Assembly: GCA_022566975.1 (NCBI GenBank)
Contig: JADFHV010000177.1
Span: forward strand, 1 to 5,194
Length of the DNA: 5,194 nt
Reading direction: 5' to 3'
Source: Chloroflexota bacterium
GTDB lineage: Bacteria; Chloroflexota; Dehalococcoidia; SAR202; UBA11138
A program made the translations under genes and the position numbers. Shown in pieces: positions 1 through 5,194 of the stretch (position 1 is the stretch's first letter; each line of letters begins with the position of its first letter). The notes below the pieces were generated by a model that was not told the origin of the DNA, did no database searches, and saw only the letters and a list, made by a program, of their open reading frames with translations.

Positions 1-1
1 C

Positions 2-2242
2 ACCGTCACTGACTATCTGGCCCGCCGCGACGCGCAGTGGATGGGGGCCATATTCGACCTCCTGGGCCTGTCCACCGGTGTGCTCCAGCACGATGCCGCA
101 CACATATACGATCCTTCGGCGGAGGGCGGGCGCGGCATGGAGCGTCTTAGGGATGTGCCTCGCAGAGACGCCTACGCCGCAGACATCACCTACGGCACGA
201 ACAACGAGTTTGGCTTCGACTACCTGCGGGACAACATGGTCGTCGAGCTGACCCAACGGGTTCAGCGTGAGCGGCACTACGCCATCGTCGACGAGGTTGA
301 CAACATCCTCATAGACGAGGCGAGGACGCCCCTTATCATTAGTGGGCCGGCCGAGCAGTCGCCCAAGGAGTACTATCGCTACGCCAAGGTCGTACCGGAC
401 CTCATTCTGGGAGATGACTTCACCGTAGACGAGAAACACCGGGCCGTCTCATTGACCGTTGAGGGCATTGCCAGGCTGGAGAGGACGCTCGGCGTCAAGA
501 ACCTGTACGGACCGGATAACTTCGACATCGTGCACTTCGTCGAGAACGCCCTGAGAGCCCACGCCATCTTCCAGAGAGACCGCGAATACGTCGTCAAGGA
601 CGACGAGGTCGTCATAGTGGATGAGTTCACCGGCCGTCTCATGCACGGGCGCCGCTACTCGGACGGGCTCCACCAGGCCATAGAGGCCAAAGAGGGAGTC
701 GATGTCCAGCGCGAGAGCGTTACCTACGCCACCATCACCCTCCAGAACTACTTTCGAATGTACGAGAAGCTGGCGGGCATGACGGGCACGGCGGTCACCG
801 AGGCCGAGGAGTTCTGGAAGATCTACAAGCTGGAGGTGGTGGAGGTCCCCACCAACAAGCCGATGATACGGGAGAACTACACGGACCTGATCTACCGGGA
901 CCAGAAGGCCAAGTACAACGCCGTCGTCAAGGAGATCGAGGAGCGCCACCAGGCCGGCCAGCCGGTCCTCGTGGGCACCACCGACATCGACAAGTCCGAG
1001 GCTCTCAGCGAGATGCTCAAGCGCAGGGGGGTTCCTCACGAGGTGCTCAACGCGAAGCAGCATGAGCGCGAGGCGGTCATCGTGGCGGACGCCGGACGGC
1101 CCGGCGCGGTCACCGTATCCACCAGCATGGCTGGGCGAGGGACGGACATCGTGTTGGGTGGCAAACCGGAAGACTCCACCACCCGGGGCCAGTGGCAGGA
1201 GCTGCACGACAAGGTCGTCCGGTTGGGAGGGTTGCATATCGTCGGAACGGAGCGCCACGACGCCCGGCGGATAGACAACCAGCTCAGGGGCAGGTCCGGC
1301 CGTCAGGGAGACCCCGGCAGCTCAAGCTTCTACGTCGCCCTCGACGACGACCTCATGCGCCGCTTCGGTGGCGACCGAATCAAGACCATCATGGACTGGG
1401 CCGGCATCGACGAGGAGACGCCCCTGGAACACAAGATGGTGAGCAAGTCCATCGAGGGGGCCCAGATCAAGGTCGAGGCCTACCATTTCGACATGCGCAA
1501 GCACCTGGTGGAGTACGACGACGTTATCAACACCCACCGGGACGTCATCTACGGTGAGCGCGACAAGATCCTCGCCGGCGCCGACCTCAAGGCCAACGTC
1601 CTCGCGATGGTAGAGGACCAGATCACAGAGATCCTGGCCGGCTATCTGACGGACGTGGCCCCCGAGAACTGGGACACGGAGACCATGCTGAATGAGCTGG
1701 CCGCCATACTTCCCCTTCCCCCCGACCTATCGCACCCCGACCGCATCGTAGAGATGGACCCCGAGGAGGTGGACGAGGGTCTGATCGCACATGCCCGCGA
1801 GGTCTACGACGCCATGGAGGAGGCGCTGACTCCCGAAGTCATGCGTACCATCGAACGCCAGCTGATGCTGAGGACGACGGACGTCAACTGGGTCCAGCAC
1901 TTGACCACCATGGAGAACCTCAGGCAGGGCATCGGACTCCAGGCCTATGGTCAGCGTGACCCTCTCGTCATGTACAAGAAAGAGGGCCACGAGATGTTCC
2001 AGAGCCTGCAGGCCCGGATCCAGCACGACATCGTGCACACCATCTACCACATCGGTGCGGCGCAGGGCGGCTTGAAGCCGGGGGCCAGGGGAAAGACGAA
2101 CGCGAAGATCGCCAGCCCGATGGCTCGCGTCGCCGGAGCCAAGTCCCGAGAGCCGGTTGCCTCCGGTGGGCGCAAGATAGGGCGCAACGAGCCCTGTTAC
2201 TGCGGCAGTGGCAAGAAGTACAAGCGCTGCCACGGCGGGTAG
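2..2242 (+). CDS. secA: Protein translocase subunit SecA, 5'-truncated by window edge
   Basis: ATPase motor that drives unfolded preproteins through the SecYEG channel at the cytoplasmic membrane. The frame is open from the first bases (TVTDYLARRD, the SecA VNDYLA region), so the ATG at 41 is internal; roughly the first 120-130 residues, including Walker A, lie outside. In the 746 visible residues: YGTNNEFGFDYLRDN (64-78), Walker B DEVD (97-100), preprotein-binding region, LAGMTGT (257-263), VPTN (282-285), then NBD2 with GRGTD (378-382) and the arginine-finger motif QLRGRSGRQGD (427-437). The scaffold and wing domains follow, with NWVQHLTTMENLRQGI (629-644). A basic Gly/Ala/Lys-rich linker (~689-724) leads to a complete SEC-C zinc motif, with Cys732, Cys734, Cys743 and His744. 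That tail normally contacts SecB or phospholipid and ribosome. No frameshift or missing key residue was seen. The TAG stop lies in a strong hairpin. Lineage looks Chloroflexota-like (inference). Confidence 0.98.
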   Translation, partial: TVTDYLARRDAQWMGAIFDLLGLSTGVLQHDAAHIYDPSAEGGRGMERLRDVPRRDAYAADITYGTNNEFGFDYLRDNMVVELTQRVQRERHYAIVDEVDNILIDEARTPLIISGPAEQSPKEYYRYAKVVPDLILGDDFTVDEKHRAVSLTVEGIARLERTLGVKNLYGPDNFDIVHFVENALRAHAIFQRDREYVVKDDEVVIVDEFTGRLMHGRRYSDGLHQAIEAKEGVDVQRESVTYATITLQNYFRMYEKLAGMTGTAVTEAEEFWKIYKLEVVEVPTNKPMIRENYTDLIYRDQKAKYNAVVKEIEERHQAGQPVLVGTTDIDKSEALSEMLKRRGVPHEVLNAKQHEREAVIVADAGRPGAVTVSTSMAGRGTDIVLGGKPEDSTTRGQWQELHDKVVRLGGLHIVGTERHDARRIDNQLRGRSGRQGDPGSSSFYVALDDDLMRRFGGDRIKTIMDWAGIDEETPLEHKMVSKSIEGAQIKVEAYHFDMRKHLVEYDDVINTHRDVIYGERDKILAGADLKANVLAMVEDQITEILAGYLTDVAPENWDTETMLNELAAILPLPPDLSHPDRIVEMDPEEVDEGLIAHAREVYDAMEEALTPEVMRTIERQLMLRTTDVNWVQHLTTMENLRQGIGLQAYGQRDPLVMYKKEGHEMFQSLQARIQHDIVHTIYHIGAAQGGLKPGARGKTNAKIASPMARVAGAKSREPVASGGRKIGRNEPCYCGSGKKYKRCHGG

Positions 2243-2263
2243 CGCCCGTCCGGCGCTCCCGCC
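2234..2263 (+). terminator. Strong hairpin spanning the secA stop codon
   Basis: GGCGGG (2234-2239) pairs with CCCGCC (2258-2263) and AGCGCC (2241-2246) pairs with GGCGCT (2252-2257). This gives a 12-bp GC-rich stem with one bulged T (2240) and a CGTCC loop. The TAG stop (2240-2242) sits in the 5' arm. No T-run follows, so it is not a textbook intrinsic terminator. It could be a U-less terminator, a 3'-end stabiliser or a processing site. The pairing is seen directly; the function is inferred. Confidence 0.5.
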
Positions 2264-2300
2264 ACGAACGGCACCCCCTCCTCAATCCTCAGCCAAAGGG

Positions 2301-2356
2301 CCTCCCTCAAAGGGCGGAGGAGACATATCCCCTCCCCCTTTGGTTAGGAGGGAGGG
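2301..2356 (+). other. Structured secA-HhH intergenic region with two exclusive hairpins
   Basis: Within the 179-bp gap, AAAGGGCGGAGG (2309-2320) can pair with CCTCCCCCTTT (2331-2341) with one bulge and a 10-nt loop. Alternatively CCCTCCC (2330-2336) pairs perfectly with GGGAGGG (2350-2356). The two use the same C-rich strand, so they exclude each other. CCTCC (2301-2305) can also pair with GGAGG (2316-2320). The second form would cover the purine run AGGAGGGAGGG (2346-2356), which resembles a Shine-Dalgarno. The look (CTCCC, AAAGGG, GGAGG blocks) also resembles dispersed palindromic repeats seen in environmental genomes. No T-run follows. The remainder of the gap (2264-2300, 2357-2421) shows no other signal. 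Confidence 0.4.
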
Positions 2357-2421
2357 AACCCGTTGACCAGGTTGTGCCTTCTCAAACTAACCACACGCCG
2401 TTCAAGCGAAAAACACCCCAC

Positions 2422-2892
2422 GTGAACAACTCTCACATAGCCGAGGTCTTCCAGGACATCGCGCGCCTGCTGGAGATGAAAGGGGAGCCCGGGTACACCG
2501 TCCGTGCCTACCGGCAGGCCGGCGCCACTATTAGAGAGCTCCCGGACGAGGTCGGCGACTTGCTCCGCGCGGGAAAGGACCTGCGCGAGCTGCCCGGCAT
2601 CGGCAAGGCGATCTCCGACAAGACCAGGGAGCTCGTCGGCACGGGCCAGCTCCGATTCTACGAGAGGCTCAAGGCCGAGTTCCCAGAGGGCGTACGCGGG
2701 CTGTTGCAGGTCCCAGGTCTCGGACCCAAGACAGCCTTGCGCGTGTGGAAGGAGCTCGGCGTCACAACCCTGTCTGAGCTTGAGGCGGCGGTCCTTGACG
2801 GGAGGTTGGCCTCCCTGCCCCGGTTCAGCCAGAGATCGGCCGAGAACATACTTCGCCATATACGGGATATCCCGGCAAACGGAGACCGGTAG
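2422..2892 (+). CDS. Stand-alone PolX-type helix-hairpin-helix DNA-binding protein
   Basis: A 156-residue protein matching the N-terminal non-catalytic part of bacterial family X DNA polymerase (PolX). In order: the 8-kDa-like helical domain (about 4-50, IAEVFQDIARLLEMKG then YTVRAYRQAG); a helix-hairpin-helix with LPGIGKAISDK (57-67); a second with VPGLGPKTA (97-105); and a degenerate third, LPRFSQRSAENIL (132-144), where Arg134 and Ser136 replace the usual glycines. Such modules bind the DNA backbone non-specifically, often at gaps or single-strand breaks. It stops where PolX (about 570 residues) would enter its polymerase domain, and the next 84 bp in any frame show no palm domain. Start: GTG 2422 aligns with the family N-terminus. 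An upstream in-frame GTG at 2374 would add 16 atypical residues; the purine run 2346-2356 lies 17 nt before it, rather far. Family is confident; whether it acts in repair is inference. Confidence 0.85.
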   Translation: MNNSHIAEVFQDIARLLEMKGEPGYTVRAYRQAGATIRELPDEVGDLLRAGKDLRELPGIGKAISDKTRELVGTGQLRFYERLKAEFPEGVRGLLQVPGLGPKTALRVWKELGVTTLSELEAAVLDGRLASLPRFSQRSAENILRHIRDIPANGDR

Positions 2893-2900
2893 CCCCGGTC
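2884..2900 (+). other. Small hairpin with the HhH-gene stop codon in its loop
   Basis: GACCGG (2884-2889) is the exact reverse complement of CCGGTC (2895-2900), and the 5-nt loop TAGCC contains the TAG stop (2890-2892). Six GC-rich pairs with no T-run following: weak as a terminator, and could be chance. Confidence 0.3.
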
Positions 2901-2924
2901 CGCGCACCAGGTCCAGAGCGGCGG

Positions 2925-2951
2925 GCGGAGAGTATACGCGGAGAGTATAAT
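2925..2951 (+). promoter_or_regulatory. TATAAT -10 box within a tandem 12-bp repeat
   Basis: TATAAT at 2946-2951 is a perfect sigma-70-type -10 hexamer in GC-rich surroundings, 24 nt before the TTG start of the next gene, predicting a leader of about 18 nt. GCGGAGAGTATA occurs twice (2925-2936 and 2938-2949, period 13), the second copy overlapping the -10. No TTGACA-like -35 is visible at the right distance (about 2923-2928). The repeats could be an operator, tandem -10 elements or a local duplication. The sequence is seen directly; promoter activity is inferred. Confidence 0.5.
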
Positions 2952-2975
2952 TAGGGGCGAAGGTGGTGCCGAGAG

Positions 2976-3698
2976 TTGGATAGCAGCAACCCAGACGCCC
3001 AGACGAGCGAAGTCATCGCCCGATTCCGGGAGTCGCTGGAAGACGGGACGGACTGGTTCCTGGCTCTCCTTGACGCGATGGCCGCTTGGACGCTTCCCGA
3101 GGAGACCCACCGGGGCCGAAGGTACAAGTACTTTATCGGCGGCGAGGCCTTCGACTGGCTGCTACTGGCCGAGAGGCTATGCGAAGAGGTGGACGGACTC
3201 GTCCCCAGGGAGCCGGTGGAAGACCTGTTACTCACGGGGTCCCTCCCAGACGGAGCCTCTCCGGACCTGCTCAGGGACAGGCTCGGCGTGGACAAGCACC
3301 GAGGCTACCTGAACTACTTCTACGGGGTCACCGTGGAGGAGGCCCTGCAGTTAGCGGCCGAACGCGAGGTGCAGAAGCGCCACATCAGCAACGGAAACCA
3401 GTACCAGCAGGACTTCTCAGACGAGGGATTCTTGAGGGCATATCGGGTACCCAGAGAGACGCTGCTCGGGCAGTTCAGGGACGAGGCGGGCTACGAGCCG
3501 GTAGATGAGATATCCTTGACGGAGACGAAAGAGTTCACGTACTGGCTTTTCAAGGACAGGCTCCACAGATCGGACGGGGCCAGGGCGGCCAGCGATACAC
3601 AGAAGGGGCTCCGGGAGTACCAGAGAATGGTGCTGGCGGCGCAGGCCCGCGCAGCCGTCGAAGAGAGCACGGCACGACCCACGCCGGTACACACGTAG
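2976..3698 (+). CDS. Uncharacterised 240-residue protein, possibly Chloroflexota-specific
   Basis: I do not recognise a named family. The start is TTG 2976: an in-frame TAG at 2952-2954 blocks upstream extension, GAAGGTGG (2959-2966) sits 9 nt before it as a Shine-Dalgarno, and the next in-frame ATG (residue 35) would remove a conserved-looking helix. The protein is soluble-looking and acidic, without signal peptide, transmembrane segment or Cys/His metal cluster (one Cys, 69). Segments that look constrained are YKYFIGGEAFDWLLLAERL (50-68), HRGYLNYFYGVTVEEALQLA (108-127) and LTETKEFTYWLFKDRL (181-196); the last 20 residues look disordered. It lies 83 bp after the HhH gene, probably on its own promoter, and converges on valS. 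From memory the GEAFDWLLLAERL pattern recurs in hypothetical proteins of this lineage (unverified). No function is assigned. Confidence 0.8.
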   Translation: MDSSNPDAQTSEVIARFRESLEDGTDWFLALLDAMAAWTLPEETHRGRRYKYFIGGEAFDWLLLAERLCEEVDGLVPREPVEDLLLTGSLPDGASPDLLRDRLGVDKHRGYLNYFYGVTVEEALQLAAEREVQKRHISNGNQYQQDFSDEGFLRAYRVPRETLLGQFRDEAGYEPVDEISLTETKEFTYWLFKDRLHRSDGARAASDTQKGLREYQRMVLAAQARAAVEESTARPTPVHT

Positions 3699-3719
3699 GG
3701 GCACAGGCGCCGTGCCCCT
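3697..3719 (+). terminator. Hairpin at the stop codon, between convergent genes
   Basis: AGGGGCAC (3697-3704) pairs perfectly with GTGCCCCT (3712-3719) around a 7-nt loop AGGCGCC: 8 bp of stem starting inside the TAG stop (3696-3698). It lies between convergent genes, so it could end transcription from both sides, although only a short TTT (on +) follows a few bases later and no T-run exists on -. The motif GGGGCAC...GTGCCCC also resembles dispersed palindromes common in environmental genomes. The rest of the 54-bp convergent gap shows nothing else. Confidence 0.5.
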
Positions 3720-3752
3720 GCCCGGTTTCGTGATCGCCACGTTCCGAGTGTC

Positions 3753-5087
3753 CTAGTCGCCCCTCAGCCTGGAGAGAATCTCCTCGACTCTTGCCTGCCG
3801 CTCTTCCGTCCTCTCGAGCCTCTGCCTCTCGCGCTCCACAACCTCCTCGGGAGCCCTCGACACGAACGCATCGTCCTTCAGGCGCGCCGAGAGTCGACCG
3901 CGGCTGGCTTCAAGCTCCTTGAGCTCGTCGTTGAGGCGCTTGCGCTCACGGCCGAGGTCCACCAGACCTTCCAGCGGGACCGTGACCGTTCCACTGGGGA
4001 GCACCATTGACACCCGGTCGTCTGAACGGTCCCCGTCCCCAGGGCCAACGACGAGGGGCTCCGCGCGGGCGAGGGCTATGATGACGGAAGACTCGTCCTC
4101 TACCAGCGATCCAAGCCGGGGAGCATCGACGGTCGCGGGTACACTCTGGTCCGCGGGAATTCGGAACTCGGCCCGCAGGTTCCTGACGGCGCGTATGACG
4201 TCCATGACCGCGCCTACTTCCGCCTCGGCACTTTCGTCCATCAGAGCCGAATCCGGTTCAGGATAGGAAGCTACGATCAGCGCCTCCGGTCGGTGGGCCT
4301 GAACCGGAAGGGCGTCCATCAGTACCGTCCATATCTCCTCGGTGATAAACGGCATGAATGGGTGCAGCATGCGTAGCACCCCATCAAGGACATAGGCCAG
4401 CACCGGAAGCGGAGACGAATCGGCACCATCCTCCGACCTCATCCGTACCTTGGACATTTCGATGTACCAGTCGCAGTACTCGCTCCACAGAAAGTCGTAA
4501 ACGGCGCGCTGAGCCTCGCCGAACTGGTACTCCTCAATGTAGCTCCCGACCCGGGCGGCCGTCACGTTGAAACGGCTTATGATCCAGCGGTCATGACGGT
4601 GTGACGGCCTCGGCTGGTCCCAGCCATCCAGCCCGCCGGCACCTTCCAGATTGGCTATGACGAATCGGGCGGCGTTCCACAGCTTGTTTGCGAAGTTGCG
4701 GGCCGCCTCCAGCTTCTGCTCGTTCAGGCGCATGTCGTTGCCGGGCGAGGTGCCGGTGGTCAGGGCGAACCGGAGCGCGTCTCCCACTGACTCTTCGTAG
4801 CCGAGGTAGGCCTCCGAGATGACGTGCACGATCGCACCTGCCGACAGCCAGATGAGCAACGTACTAAAAAGCAAGCGCTGCATCGCCGGATGTCGCCATT
4901 GCTTTCTATCTAGTTGAGACAGTGCAAAGGCAGGAGATAGAGCCTCTTCAATTCGAGCAATATGGCTGTGCCAGGCGGACGGGTGAAAGAACAGCCAGGC
5001 CAACATCTGCAGGATAGCGAGCATGAAACCAGTACGTGCCGGGGGCGAATGGGTATAGGCGCCATGGGTATCCGCAGGTTGCTTCAT
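3753..5087 (-). CDS. valS: Valine--tRNA ligase C-terminal part fused to an unrelated N-terminus (chimeric, catalytic half missing)
   Basis: Residues ~101-444 are the C-terminal part of class Ia valyl-tRNA synthetase: GDALRFALTTGTSPGNDMRL (102-121), NFANKLWNAARF (131-142), DRWIISR (166-172), the anticodon-binding domain with WSEYCDWYIEMSK (201-213) and LHPFMPFITEEIW (241-253), then the ValRS C-terminal coiled coil (~375-438) with DAFVSRAPEEVVERER (406-421). A full ValRS is about 850-950 residues; here the Rossmann catalytic domain, editing domain, HIGH and KMSKS motifs are absent. Residues 1 to ~90-100 are instead unrelated, with hydrophobic stretches at 22-35 and 72-90 and the phrase LFFHPSAW (32-39). 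No KMSKS turns up in another frame, so a simple frameshift does not explain it. The ATG at 5087 is only the first start of the chimeric frame; M22 and M28 are alternatives, none with a clear Shine-Dalgarno. The product could not charge tRNA-Val. The C-terminal identity is near certain; the fusion is most likely an assembly or amplification chimera, less likely a real rearrangement. Confidence 0.9.
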   Translation of the reverse strand: MKQPADTHGAYTHSPPARTGFMLAILQMLAWLFFHPSAWHSHIARIEEALSPAFALSQLDRKQWRHPAMQRLLFSTLLIWLSAGAIVHVISEAYLGYEESVGDALRFALTTGTSPGNDMRLNEQKLEAARNFANKLWNAARFVIANLEGAGGLDGWDQPRPSHRHDRWIISRFNVTAARVGSYIEEYQFGEAQRAVYDFLWSEYCDWYIEMSKVRMRSEDGADSSPLPVLAYVLDGVLRMLHPFMPFITEEIWTVLMDALPVQAHRPEALIVASYPEPDSALMDESAEAEVGAVMDVIRAVRNLRAEFRIPADQSVPATVDAPRLGSLVEDESSVIIALARAEPLVVGPGDGDRSDDRVSMVLPSGTVTVPLEGLVDLGRERKRLNDELKELEASRGRLSARLKDDAFVSRAPEEVVERERQRLERTEERQARVEEILSRLRGD

Positions 5088-5152
5088 GAATTATGCGTCT
5101 CGTGATCCATATGTGAGCAATGCTGAATATCCCCATTGCCCGGCAACGACAT
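4732..5152. repeat. 15-bp perfect inverted repeat bracketing the valS breakpoint
   Basis: ATGTCGTTGCCGGGC (4732-4746) has its exact reverse complement at 5138-5152. The left arm lies in native valS and encodes the SPGNDM motif on the minus strand; the right arm lies in the lower-GC segment. Similarity ends abruptly on both sides. A match this long is unlikely by chance in 5 kb (rough expectation a few hundredths). It could mark microhomology used in a chimera or inversion. Confidence 0.6.
4785..4870. other. Breakpoint zone inside valS
   Basis: To the left, the minus-strand reading is recognisable ValRS up to GDALRF (codons ending near 4784). To the right, no ValRS sequence appears in any frame. 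By hand count GC is about 70% for 4741-4800, 63% for 4801-4860 and 48% for 4861-4920. Codons ending in C/G dominate up to about 4850 on the minus strand, then A/T-ending codons (CTT, TTT, AGT, AGA, CTA, GAT) become common. The exact point cannot be fixed without a homologue. Confidence 0.7.
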
Positions 5153-5194
5153 CACGAGGTGTGCAACGACGAGGCGTCCATAATATTTTGTGTG
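4861..5194. other. Lower-GC segment of apparently different origin
   Basis: These 334 bases are about 52% GC by hand count, against the 60s elsewhere. They carry the 5' part of the chimeric minus-strand frame, which encodes a start-proximal hydrophobic stretch and FHPSAW, a tryptophan/proline-rich phrase. The last 107 bases (5088-5194) hold no convincing gene. They show an 8-bp direct repeat GCAACGAC (5143-5150, 5163-5170), an 8-bp inverted pair CTCGTGAT (5099-5106)/ATCACGAG (5151-5158), and an AT-rich end. No insertion-sequence terminus, tRNA or transposase is visible. Confidence 0.6.

Noticed and set aside
41..43. ATG at 41 as the start of secA
   Set aside because: The frame is open to the window edge and the upstream codons already read as the conserved SecA VNDYLA region, so the gene begins before the window.
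449..1258. Long open frame of 269 codons antisense to secA
   Set aside because: It mirrors the codon positions of a well-conserved gene in GC-rich DNA, has no recognisable domain and lies wholly inside secA. The same applies to the minus-strand frame 1727-2233.
2344..2907. Minus-strand frame of 187 codons over the HhH gene
   Set aside because: It is antisense to a protein with clear PolX-type domains and has no recognisable product.
2893..2975. Frameshifted continuation of PolX into its polymerase domain
   Set aside because: No frame after the stop at 2892 gives palm-domain-like sequence, and a new gene begins 83 bp later.
3919..4266. Plus-strand Ser/Arg-rich frame over valS
   Set aside because: Low-complexity Ser/Arg/Pro composition typical of an out-of-frame reading of GC-rich coding DNA.
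4948..5136. Short minus-strand frame of 62 codons near the right end
   Set aside because: No Shine-Dalgarno or recognisable domain, and it overlaps the better-supported chimeric frame.
5139..5153. Plus-strand reading PGNDI as a second ValRS fragment
   Set aside because: Only the 15-base match supports it; flanking codons show no ValRS similarity and the frame soon stops at TAA.
4785..5194. ValRS continuing upstream in another frame (simple frameshift)
   Set aside because: The frames I translated across 4800-4870 show no KMSKSLGN or neighbouring ValRS sequence, and composition changes there.
5088..5194. Promoter for the chimeric minus-strand frame
   Set aside because: TTGCAC- and CATAAT-like hexamers exist but at wrong spacing or directly against the ATG.

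Overview
The window reads as a piece of a GC-rich (low-to-mid 60s % GC by eye) bacterial chromosome, probably a metagenome-derived member of Chloroflexota (Dehalococcoidia/SAR202-like). That placement rests on recalled similarity of the SecA and valyl-tRNA synthetase sequences (for example the SecA stretch NWVQHLTTMENLRQGI). It is an inference, not a computed phylogeny.

Layout. Positions 2-2242 (+) hold most of secA, the Sec preprotein translocase ATPase, cut at its 5' end by the window edge but complete at its zinc-binding C-terminus. Positions 2422-2892 (+) encode a small stand-alone helix-hairpin-helix protein that matches only the N-terminal DNA-binding part of family X DNA polymerase (PolX); the polymerase and PHP parts are absent. 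Positions 2976-3698 (+) encode an unrecognised 240-residue soluble protein with a TTG start, a good Shine-Dalgarno and an upstream TATAAT box. Convergent to these, 3753-5087 (-) is an open frame whose last ~340 residues are the C-terminal part of valyl-tRNA synthetase (anticodon-binding domain and C-terminal coiled coil). Its first ~90-100 residues are unrelated, partly hydrophobic sequence. The catalytic half of the synthetase, with HIGH and KMSKS, is missing.

The break in valS coincides with a drop in GC to about 52% over the last ~330 bases, so the right end of the window looks like DNA of another origin: an assembly or amplification chimera, or a real rearrangement. This is the main anomaly.

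The + strand genes are separated by short, structured gaps. Each of the three + strand stop codons lies in or at the edge of a potential RNA hairpin, and the secA-HhH gap can form two mutually exclusive hairpins, one of which covers a Shine-Dalgarno-like purine run. No tRNA, rRNA, CRISPR array, transposase, or defence or biosynthetic cluster is visible. The genes are mainly housekeeping (protein export, aminoacylation) plus two small accessory genes with no evident joint pathway.
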